Shown in pieces: positions 50,261-60,142 of a stretch of 64,000 bases of DNA. The translations under genes were made by a program, and so were the position numbers. The notes under the pieces were generated by a model that worked only from the letters and a program-made list of their open reading frames with translations, did no database searches and was not told the DNA's origin. Source of the DNA: Malania oleifera (Eukaryota > Streptophyta > Magnoliopsida > Santalales > Ximeniaceae); the NCBI RefSeq assembly GCF_029873635.1, contig NC_080423.1, positions 109,695,087 through 109,759,086 on the forward strand, read 5' to 3'. Position 1 is the first letter of the stretch, and each line of letters opens with the position of its first letter.

Positions 50261-51162
50261 GCGGGTATATATATATACATATGTGTTAAAATAGATGTTA
50301 TTATTACTATTAATGTACGTATATATATTTGAGTTACGTATTATTATTACCATATATAAGAGTGCAGGTCATTTATTATTATCATACATACATATTCATA
50401 TGTTAAGGTAGCGTTATTATTATGTGATATTATTATTAGTATATAATTATTATACTTTAATTATTTATGTAGTGTCATTGTGGTATCATTGTATGTTATT
50501 ATTACAGTATAGCTTGCAATATTAATATGATATTATTAGTATATGAATATTATTATAGTATTATGTTTTCATTATTGTTACTATTGTTATTACTTTTTAT
50601 TATTATTAATATCAAATATTCTTAGTATTTTTGTTTCTCAGGTATATTCAAATTTTGTATTATGTATTATGATATTTACTCTTATTATTTTATTTTACAA
50701 TTTATTTTCGTGTACGTAAATCCCTATGATTTTAATGCTAGGGTATGAGCTTTCGGGCTTTACGTACCTTTAGTTCTGAGGGAATATGTAAATATCTATA
50801 TTTTACATATATTTTTATATTATTTATTTATTCATTAACTTTGCATGTATATTAGTAAATTCACTATACAAGTAATTTGAAAGACTTATTAGATTAACTT
50901 AGGGATAATTCCGAATTAATTAGGTACCGTTCATAAGAACGGGCGCGTAGGGGGTGCTCGTACCTTCCCCTCGCGTAACCGAACTCCCGACCCCAGCTCT
51001 AGTAACGTAGACCTATTCTACCCCTAACGGGGTAGTAATCATATGTTCTAACCACACTAAAAGGTTAGTGGCGACTCCGATATTTCTTATTTTCCCTAAA
51101 ACATTTAAAATTGATTTTTATTTCGCCACCCCGGGGCACCCGCGCGCTGGGACGTCGCGACA
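48301..51162 (+). mobile_element. Tat/Ogre-like solo LTR
   Basis: A 2.86-kb LTR, TGCAAACACCCTATTTTTGC...CTGGGACGTCGCGACA, flanked by CTCTG (48296-48300) and CCCTG (51163-51167), one transition apart. Left part: long ATT microsatellites (48355-48405 and others), then a GC-rich block 48770-49390 full of CTCC/CAGCC words. Right part: ATT/TAT repeats, then a conserved GC-rich end block (50925-51162). Frames in the GC-rich part show no known domain. It is the third solo LTR in the left LTR of the host element. Confidence 0.82.
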
Positions 51163-51187
51163 CCCTGAATAAGCTTAGTTCGTGACA

Positions 51188-54100
51188 TTCTCCCCCACTT
51201 ATGCGGTCGACGTCCTTGTAGACTTTGGCGGTAGGTACACTTCAAGTTTGCCCAAAAACAACTTCATATCTTCCACAGAAATCTAGCTAATTTCTTTGTC
51301 ATCAAGGCATTTTCACTTCATTAGGAACTTATGCCGCTTCTTCCTTGAGGATATGAACTTTCTGTCCGCAAGGGTCTCTTCAACTTCACGTCATCAGGTT
51401 GCATTGTCTTCAACTCTGCTCTGTTCGACTGACTTCTGCTCAAGTCATTGGTGTTGGCGTTGAACGGCTTGAGGCAGTTGACATGATGCTGCGATCTTCT
51501 CCCCTGATCTGCCCACTTCTTCATCTGCTTAGAAGCTTTTTCCATATTGGCCCGGGTAAACTCTGCATTCTATCTCCATTCTCTAGTGAAGATGTACGCC
51601 CTGGGACTCTTTTGTCTGTATGGCTTGCCCACTGTGTGAGGTAACAACTGCAGTTGGCATGTAACAAGCTCAAAAGGGATCTTGTTGGTTATTGAGCTTC
51701 TTTGGGCATTGCCATAGAATGGAGCCACATCAAGTAGTTGCACGCCATTCTTTTGGTTGTCGTTGACAAAATGGTGCAAGTACTCATCTAGTAGCTCTCT
51801 GAATTTCTTCATTTGTTCGTCTGTCTATTGGTGATAACTCGAAGAGATGTCAAGATGTGACCTAAATATCCTGAAAAATTCTGTCAAAAAGTTGTCAGTG
51901 AACATTAAGTCTCGGTCACAAACAATAACTTGGGGAGAACCCCAATATCTCACAATAGTAACAAGGAACAATTGTGTCGTCTCCTCTGCCGAACAGTACT
52001 TTGGTGCGGCCATGAAAGTACCATACTTCTTCTGCTCCGCCTTGTTTTGTTGGCATGAGACAAGTTTAGGTATAATCAACCACATCATCCCGCGTGTGCG
52101 GCCAACAATACCTCCCTAGTAGTCCTATCATTGGAGTCATTCTCCGCGAATACCCCTCAATGAACTTCCTGCAATATATAGGAAGGCCAAGAAAGGAACG
52201 CAACTCCTTCATTGTCGTGGGGATCTTCCGTTCTTGAATCATCCTTACCTTCTCCATACCCCTTCGGATACGACCTTGTTCAACCACATGACCAAGGAAT
52301 TTGTTGCTTCGCTAAGAAAAAGAGAACTTCCTTTTCTTCACATACATACTGTTTCCCCACAGCCTGTTGAACACCTTTCGTAGATACTCTTCATGTTTCC
52401 TCAGAAACAACACCGATGCTCCCAACGGTGCTTTGGAAGGGGGAACACATCCCGCTCCCAATTCATCAAGTTGTTTCCCTAACTTTACTATCTCTTGAGG
52501 GGCATTCCAACATGGCCCTTTGGCAGGTGGTTTCATTCCTGATAACAACTTGATCTCATGCTCCACAATCCATCGTGAAGGCAAATTGTGAGGCAACTTA
52601 TCCGGTAAGACCTCCTTATCCTCATTCAACACCACTTGGATGGTCATAGGCTCCAACTCTTGGCCTACTTCTTTGTCTACCACCACCATGGCTAGACGTG
52701 TCTGCTCACCCTGACTCAATCCCTTATTGAGTTGTATAGCTGAAAGGGACTTCTCGTCGTCTCCTTTCATTACGATAACTTTCACCATGCACGAGTGATC
52801 TCCCATCAGACACATGGAACCAGCCGAAGGCATCAGCACTGCCCTTTTCCCCCTTAGGAACTCCATTCCGAGAATGACTGGAAGTCATCCAATGGCACCA
52901 CTGTGAAATTCCCAGACTTTCCACTGTCCAAGCTTCACAGTCACTTGCTTGGCTGCTCCTAGAGTAGGCTAGACTACAAAGTTAACTGCTTTCATGTGTC
53001 CTGTATCCTTCTTTAAGGATAAGTAGCCCCCATATCCCCCATAGCGCGGGTACTCTTCCCATTTATCCTCAAGTCCACAAATATTAACCCTTTTGCTCGT
53101 GTTACTTTCGGTGCTTTTGCATGCTTTTTCAATGTGCTCACCAGCTGCACTGAACCTACCCTCGGGGCATCATCCTCTTCCTCCTCGCTTTCCACCACTT
53201 TTCTCGAAGTGGAAGCTTGTAAGGCATTGAATAATCCCTTGTGTTGACACCCACTCACTCGGTGAGATCCACCACACAAGTAGCACGAAATTTTACCCTT
53301 CCCCTTTCCATTGGGTGTGTTGAATCCTTGAGACGACGAAACTTCCTTTGAGGTTGATGATTTAGAGTCAACTCCCCCACTCTTGGGTTTGCCTTTCTTG
53401 AAAGACTTTCCACTGTTTCCCTCTCCGCCAAACCGTTTGGACAAAGCGGTATCATCACCAATGTAGTCAGTCAAGCGTTCTGCAGCAGTTTGTGCAATTG
53501 ACAAGTCTTGAACCCTTTGCCTATGAATTTATTTTCTTGTCCATGGTTTCATCTCCTCTAGAAAATAGAACAACTTGTCCTTCTTCGACATATCCCGAAT
53601 ATCCAACATCAAAGTAGAAAATTGTTTCACATATTCCCTGATCAACCTCTTATGCTTGAGATCTCTCAGTTTTCTCCTTGCATTATACTCGACATTCTCA
53701 GGAAAGAATTGGGCCTTGAGTTCTCTCTTCAAGTATGCCCAGCTATCGATTACACAACTTCCATTTTCAATTTCTCTGTACTTGGTACGTACCATAGTTT
53801 GGCGTCACCAACCAAGTACATGGCCGAAGTATCAACCTTTTCCTATTCTGAGCCATTCCTCACAGCGCAAAAGTACTGCTCCACATCAAACAAGAAGTTT
53901 TCTGACTCCTTGGTATCTCGAGCACCCCCATATGTCCTGGGTTTTGGTACCTTGGTCTTGCTAACTCCTGGAGTGTTGGAGTTCCCCATAGCAAGAACCA
54001 TCAGATTCACTTTTGCATCCAGATCAACCATCCGCAACTGCAAAGTTTCAACTGTATGGCAAAAGTCCTCTGATATGTCGCCTATCAAATCTGCTTGATG

Positions 54101-54309
54101 TTTTTGTGATCCCATCACTTCATTAACAAGTTCTCTTATCTGAGCCACCTCCGCGGCCACAGTGTTGGTTGTTGCCTTAACCTGTGCTTCTAGCACGTTG
54201 ATCCTCTTAGCATTGTTTGGTGCCATGGTCACTTATCAAAGCTTTCCAAATCCTAAAACGAAGGCAATTGAATTCATTTAGCAACTCAACCTTAGGCTCT
54301 AATACCAAG
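51188..54309 (-). mobile_element. Chromovirus-like internal region (fossil gag-pol)
   Basis: Read on the minus strand from right to left: gag from near 54232 (coiled-coil N-terminus with VLEAQVKATTNTVAAEVAQI, then PKPRTYGGARD, FLFDVEQYF); gag core 53529-53795 (FPENVEYNARRKLRDLKH); zinc knuckle CYLCGGSHRVSGC near 53260-53300; a protease-like region (GLIFVDLRINGKSTRAM) near 53040; RT pieces 52312-52866 (PPSKAPLGASVLFLRK) and 52066-52287 (TTMKELRSFLGLP); integrase core 51825-52088 (FMAAPKYCSAEETTQLFLV, CDRD); and the integrase tail 51321-51812. Order and wording fit Ty3/gypsy. It is clearly broken, with many interruptions, and is taken as dead. Confidence 0.85.
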
Positions 54310-54817
54310 CGTCACGGTCCGATTATTTTCACACCCTTGTGTAGGGCCGTGTGGCGCTAGCTAAAACACTCTTGCTTAACTAGTCAGCCTATCGTTTACC
54401 GACATTCATCCACAGAGTACTTTCATTAGAATTCATTCAAATAACAGTGGAAACAGTAATCAATTCATGAAAGCCGTAGCAAGCAAGCAGTAAACATTGA
54501 AGCAAACGTAATTCATTAACAATACCTCCATTGACATTGTGTGCTTATCGAATGAGACAAGTAGGCTAAACACGTTGACAAAAGTTAGTGAGTTTTACAA
54601 TAACTGATGAACACTCACCCTCCCCTAAAGAGCTTTCTAGGTCATTCCCACTTTAGCACTAAGAAACATCAAAGTGACCGAGGAGTCATACTGCCTTATT
54701 TGGCATACAAAGATACTACTAGCAGAAAATAACTGTAACAACCTGAATTTTTAAATGAAATTTAAATAATAAAGAAAGAAAAAATTGAAAAAGGGAAAAG
54801 AAGGGAAGCTTCCAAGC

Positions 54818-55017
54818 TTCGTTGACGAACACAAGGTTTCGTCGACGAACATAAGGTTTCGTCGACGAACATAGGGTTTCGTCGACGAAAAAATACCGAG
54901 AGGGGTTCTGAGGCAACCTGAATTTCGTCGACGAATACAGGATCTCGTCGACGAAATTTGTGAAGAACTCGTCAACGAAGATCGGGCTCGTCGACGAATT
55001 CCGCCGCCTATAAATAT
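54818..55017 (+). promoter_or_regulatory. LTR promoter: TCGTCGACGA array plus TATA box
   Basis: Eight copies at about 54818, 54838, 54858, 54878, 54924, 54944, 54968 and 54988. The first four have an almost exact 20-bp spacing, and five are exact TTCGTCGACGAA or TTCGTCGACGA forms. TATAAATAT follows at 55009-55017, 10 bp after the last copy. This is the best-preserved array in the window. Confidence 0.85.
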
Positions 55018-55748
55018 GAAAAATCTGATTTTTATTTCATTTTTCACGCTCTCTCTCTTTCTCCTTTCTCTCACTCTCTCTGTTTGATTTTGGGTTAATT
55101 CTACGCTGGATTGAAGATCTGAGGCTACCACGATGCTCCTGGCGAAGTTCCCTGCAAGTTTGCCGGAGCGGATCGTCGGGAAAACAGAGTTGAAAATCAT
55201 CCCTAAGTTGAGGTAAGACTTTTTAAGCCAAATTAGACTTCATGGTAGTTATAGAAATTGACGTACGCATGAAAATACTGATGATTAATACTGGGAGTTT
55301 TGAGTTTCAGGATATTGAGTAGGAAATCCTACGGGGGGTCAGGCTAAGATTTTAGGGGGTTTTCTCAATAGTTAGGTAAGGGAGTAAACTAAAGTAGTTA
55401 TTTTCCATGCAAATTATTATTGATTATGAGTAAATTTATTTTCAGAAAAGCATATGATATACCTGTATATTATAGATGAAATGTACGTTTGGGAAATACT
55501 GTTATTATGATGAAACGTATATGTATATATGAGATGATAGAAAAACACGATTTTAGAATATGAAATATGACGTTTAACAAAGCATGTGTGGCATGAATAT
55601 TATTTTATGTGAAATGAGATATGATATGTATGCTTTTACGTTTAAAACACATTTTCAGGTATTTTGGAAAGATGAGTTATGCTATATTAAGTTGACGAAT
55701 ATATGATAAAAGAGTTAGTTTTTTTGAATATAAATACCTGAAACGATT

Positions 55749-55985
55749 CGGCACGAGGCCGTATTGATGTTAGCGGCGCGTGGCCATATTTTATTATGCA
55801 ATCGGCGCGAGGCTGTATTTATTATGCCATCGGCACGAGGCAGTATTATTATGTTATCGGCACAAGACCGTATTTATGTTATTGGCGCGAGGCCATGTAT
55901 ATATATTTACTATGATTTTGGCACGAGACCATACATATGATTTCGGCGCGAGGTCGTATCTATGTTTTCGGCACGAGGCCGTGTT
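55749..55985 (+). repeat. LTR minisatellite CGGCACGAGGCCGTAT
   Basis: About nine units of 23-32 bp: CGGCACGAGGCCGTAT or CGGCGCGAGGC-GTAT followed by a T/A-rich spacer such as TTATGTTAT. GGCACGAGGCC is itself partly self-complementary. A related CGTACGCCGACAAATC minisatellite occurs at 63180-63370. Confidence 0.8.
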
Positions 55986-56963
55986 GATGTTACGTATGTT
56001 CATGTATTATATGTTATTGCAACCAGGATGTAGTTTAGTTCATACCAGGAGCTTGGTACCGTAGCTATGGGTTGATTTTGGCATGAGACCTTATTAGTGC
56101 TACTGTTCCACGAGGGGATGGGAGATGGATAATCGATGAGGCTTTTAGTAGAGTTTAGAAGTCCACCTGGCAGTCCGGACCAGGGTGCGGCGGGCCCATC
56201 GTACTTACAGACATATTTGATTTGGCAGTGGTCGGCCAGCTATTGTCAGGTCCCGCCTTCGGGCTGCACAACCCGTCATGGGGGGTAATACATGACATTA
56301 GTTAGCTATTCATCCTAGGTTGATTTTCAGTATTACGAGTTACAACAAATGTTTATGTATGTTATGATTTATTAACGAATATGAAAATACATGATTATCT
56401 AGCATGATATTATAATTACTTTCAGAGTTATGAAATGTACTGTATATGTATAAGCACTTTAAATATTCATGTTGCCACACAGCTGTATTTAGTTTACTTT
56501 CCCTTACTGAGAAGTGTCTCACCCCCATCATTATTAAATTTTTCAGAAGCCCTTGAGAGACCGACGGGTCAGAGCTGCCATTGAGTTAGAAAGATTACCC
56601 CATGAGGAGGGTAAGATTTTTGTACTAGGGTTAGAGTTATTTTGTGTGACCCTAGAGATATTTTGATGCATATAGATATGTACAAGAGTACAGTATTATA
56701 ATGTTATAAAAGCTCTGGTATTATGTTTTATGGATGGATGTATGGATTTTTATGTTTACTGCTGCGTAGGTTTTCCGCTGTGTATGACAGGAGTCCCCGT
56801 TACCCACGGGTTCAGGTTGACTATTTATTTGTTATGTTGTATTTTATTGAGGGACGTTACAATAACCCTACACTAGTATTTACAAGATGGAAACCCATCC
56901 CAAGCACACGAGGCAAGCGGTCATAGGCAAGCATAATGCCCTGAACAAGCTTAACTCGTGACA

Positions 56964-57110
56964 ATGGTCCCCGCTGGCTCACGGAATAAACTCTCACCAT
57001 TCATAGGTATTGCTGGTTCCGTAAGTGTATGTACCTAGAATTGAATCCCCGATGCTTCTTCTTAAGTGCTGATGCATTTCCACCGCGCCATGCCCGTGGG
57101 GACTGCATTT
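56964..57110 (-). mobile_element. SINE head, continuation of the repeat at 43371-43735
   Basis: On the minus strand it starts near 57110 with CCCCACGGGCATGGCGCGGTGG, given here in part as GGCATGGCGCGGTGG; the A-box-like TGGCGCGGTGG is followed about 45 bp later by the B-box-like GGGATTCAATTC. It then runs into the minisatellite body (GAATGGTGAGAGTTTATTCC). The tRNA-like head plus body support a SINE, split by the 13-kb gypsy insertion. Confidence 0.6.
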
Positions 57111-58464
57111 TATTTATTTGTTAGTTATAGAAGATGGGTTTTTTTAACTTGAAAGATTTTCTAGAAGCACATCAATGAAATATTAGATAAAAATAAAAAA
57201 GAAAAAGATACTAACCTCCCCAGAAGTTTCGAAAATTTAAGAGACCTCTCATGAGATTTCAAGAATTTGAAGTACCTTTTGTGAGATTTTTCAAAAAGAT
57301 ACAAATCTCTATTTTTATTTTACAAAAGACAAGTTATGTTTGTATCTTTTTGGAAAACTTCAATGAGAGGTTTGTGTTATTTTTAAAATTTTCTGGGAGG
57401 TTAATGTAATTTTTTAAATCTAAAAGAGATCTATGTCTTTTTTACCAAACATTACGGGAAGTGAGTGTTTTTACCCAAAATAAATCAACATTCGATATAA
57501 AATTATTTATATAACAAGTCATGTAAAAATAAGTAAATGAATAGAATAAAAAAATGTGGGTGGTCCATTTGTTAGCGTCTTGCATATAAAAATTATTATT
57601 GACTTCAATATTTTGGAGATGTACAAGTGTCAAACAATAACACAAATATTAATAAACAAGTTTTGAGATTTTAATATTTTGGAGATGTGTAAAGCAACAC
57701 AATAACAAAAACAAGAATAAAGAGTATTAGATTTCACTAAATTGAGACAATTATGTAAGATAATAAATTTTTTTACTAACTATCATTGTCCAAATTATTT
57801 TAGATTTAAATTTTTGCTTTGGTAGTCAACAATAACAATTTACTCCTCGGCCTCTTTGTTGGTATGGAATTTGATCTACTTTTCAAACTATCTTTTTCTT
57901 GTTCACCATGTCTTGCATGCACTTTAGTATCGGGAACACTTGGCATTCTTAAAAATAGTCTAATGACTCCGTATGTATTTTTAAATATAATAAGTGATAA
58001 TTTTAATCATTAGTTTTTACTTTGAAAGTGAAAAAGTAAAAAGAAAGAAAAAAGGGGAGGGGGGGGGGGGGCAAATGCATCCTTTCATTGTGTAGGGGAG
58101 ATAAAAAAAGAATGTAAGGGACTTCAAATCCAATGCACTTGTTTGGGTGTTTTAGGGTTTGAGATTGGAGACAACCTATTTCATTGGGGAAGTCTTTTTG
58201 TATTCATTTAATTTAAAATTTTTTTTTTTTTACATTTTGAAATATGTTGGTGCAAACATCTGCAACATAGGCCAAATCATGTACCAGTAAAGAGAAATGA
58301 GTAAGTTAGGATGAGGGATAATAGAAGAAGTGAGATATACCTAAGAATATCTTGGAATGCGATAATATTAAAGATTTAATAGTCTTAACTTTATTAGAAG
58401 AAATTACCCATGATCGTATAAGTTGACAAAAAGGAATTCATGTAATCGACCCCCTAATGGGAAT
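57111..58464. other. Intergenic repeats, no gene
   Basis: Contains a foldback MITE-like element (57190-57480; ACCTCTCATGAGATTTC near its left end and its rough complement on the right), two TTTTGGAGATGT words (57609 and 57679) in a short diverged duplication, and a G-run (58049-58070). The frame at 57819-58013 has no recognisable homology. Confidence 0.5.
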
Positions 58465-59486
58465 TAATGTTTGGTTTATTGTTATTGTTGTTGTTGTTGT
58501 TTTTTTTTTTTGGACAAATGACACTGTCCTCCCTTGATGTTTGCCAAAAAGATAGGGACCTCCTTGAGGTTTCAAAAATTTTATTGACCTCTCTTGAAAT
58601 TTTAAAAGTACCACAAACCCCCCTAAAATTTATCAAAAAGACAAAAACCTACCTTTTAAAACTTATCTTTTTGCAAAATATAAGGAGAAGTTTGTGTGCT
58701 TTTTGAGAAACCTCAAGGGAGGTCCTTGAAAGGAGCTTTAGGAGAGGTTGGTCTCTTTTGTCAAATCTCAGAGGACTTTGGCGTCTTTTATCATTTATTT
58801 TATTTATTTTTTATTTTTTTTAATAATTTGCATAAGGGAATGGATCCCATTGCTTGTTGCACATCATTTTTCCATATTACTTTGACATATTCTTAAAAAA
58901 AAAAAAATAGTTTGACTTGTATTCTTTGCTTGCAAATATTTTGCTAAGATAATTTCTCAATTCTATATTAAAATCAAGGATCTAAGTCTATCTTTAATAA
59001 CAATTTAGAATTAGGGGATCTTATTTTAGAGTTTTCACTTTGAGGCTCTATATAATCATAAAAGGACATTTAATAAGACCATATTTGGAATTTGAATGAG
59101 CTATGTTCTTCGCTTACCTATTAATATGATTTATACCCATATTTTTCTACTCTTAATAAAACAAATTCTCTTTCTTCCAATTTCAAGTGCTTATTATCAT
59201 TTAGCTATTTAGAAAATTTTATCATCTAATACAACATATTTTTAATTATTTTTAACTGCACCACCCGGAAGTCATGATTGCATTATATATAATATTTTTT
59301 TTTAGTAAATTATAGCATAATAATTTGACAATATATCTTTTCTAATAAAGCATTTGGTTTGAACCTAAGAATTGTATAATAAATGATCTTATTTATATAA
59401 ATTTTAAATAATTATGCATTTATAAATTATTTGTTAAAAGTTATTAAAACTAGTCTTTCACATATGTACTATTCTCCAATTTAATA

Positions 59487-59517
<31 letters not shown>

Positions 59518-60071
59518 TTCTTTTCTAAGTTAAATAGGGAAACATTTATTTTACATGATATTTTATCTTTATTTCAAGTATTATTAGAATTGAAAGATGT
59601 TCTAATATGATTAAAAATTAAGAATTAAAAGTTAATAATGTGCAATATGAGATTTTTGTTCATTGATTTACTATGTATTTTCTTTTCTTTTTTCTTTTTC
59701 CTGATAACTAAAAATTTTAAAATAGATTTTTATTTTTTTCTTTTTTCCTTTCTTTAATGTTTTATAATTTCCAATCAAGGCCTAAATGATACCCTCTTTA
59801 ACTTGCACATTCTGAATTTTTTCTTGTTAACATTTTTTTTTCTATAAATTAAGTTGTTTCGAAAATACTTGACTACTAATAAATTTTATCTTATCGATAA
59901 CTTAAAACAAGAAATATATATCTTATGGAATTCATAGTAAACTAAGAGTATCAAAATTATGTTTAATCGAATGACAACTATCTTGATTTAATTGAATGAC
60001 CATTACCTTGATTAAGAGTGTAAAAATCCAATAACCAAATTGTTGAGCTAGCTCCCTCTCATAGAACTTCA

Positions 60072-60075
<4 letters not shown>
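58465..60075. repeat. 1.6-kb duplicated block, copy 2
   Basis: Second copy of the block at 39640-41090, same orientation, about 18.8 kb away. It starts with a TTG-trinucleotide stretch and a foldback element (58510-58795) and ends near ATCCAATAACCAAATTGTTG. The two copies are clearly related but diverged, with small indels. Confidence 0.8.

Positions 60076-60140
<65 letters not shown>
60073..60140. repeat. Compound (AT)n(GT)n microsatellite
   Basis: An AT run (about 60076-60106) passes directly into a GT run (60107-60140), ending 2 bp before an LTR start. Confidence 0.95.

Positions 60141-60142
<2 letters not shown>

Larger units (their letters stand above)
54734..56871 (+). mobile_element. 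Gypsy solo LTR
   Basis: A 2,138-bp LTR, TGTAACAACCTGAAT...GAGGGACGTTACA, with perfect ATAAC duplications (54729-54733 and 56872-56876). It carries a TCGTCGACGA array and TATA box, a CGGCACGAGGCCGTAT minisatellite (55749-55985), a CACAACCCGTCATGGGGG block (56268-56285) and the hairpin block (about 56503-56525). The family resembles the LTR at 61912-64000. Confidence 0.9.
43736..56963 (-). mobile_element. Ty3/gypsy chromovirus-like element with invaded LTRs
   Basis: Element on the minus strand with both LTRs, PBS and PPT. Flanks ACGGT (43731-43735) and ATGGT (56964-56968) are a 5-bp target duplication differing at one CpG-type site. Each LTR is only about 0.5 kb (TGTCACG...CGTGACA ends). The left (3') LTR is spread over 43736-51187 by three solo LTRs, and the right (5') LTR over 54310-56963 by one. 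The PPT is AAGTGGGGGAGAA on the minus strand, about 51188-51200. The PBS, TGGTATTAGAGCC, is at about 54295-54307. By eye the two LTRs differ at roughly 8% of sites over 200 bp, suggesting an age of several million years. The family may be Galadriel-like, with modest confidence. Confidence 0.88.
54310..56963 (-). repeat. 5' LTR of the chromovirus-like element, split
   Basis: LTR sequence in 54310-54733 and 56877-56963, about 0.51 kb in all, matching the left LTR pieces (ATTTTCACACCCTTGTG, ACACTCTTGCTTAACTAG, GCAAGCATAATGC). The intervening 54734-56871 is a solo LTR of another family. Confidence 0.85.

Noticed and set aside
54818-54999. Regularly spaced short repeats resembling a CRISPR array
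   Set aside because: Repeat core is only 10-12 bp, 'spacers' are short and related, the copies vary, and the setting is a plant LTR promoter.
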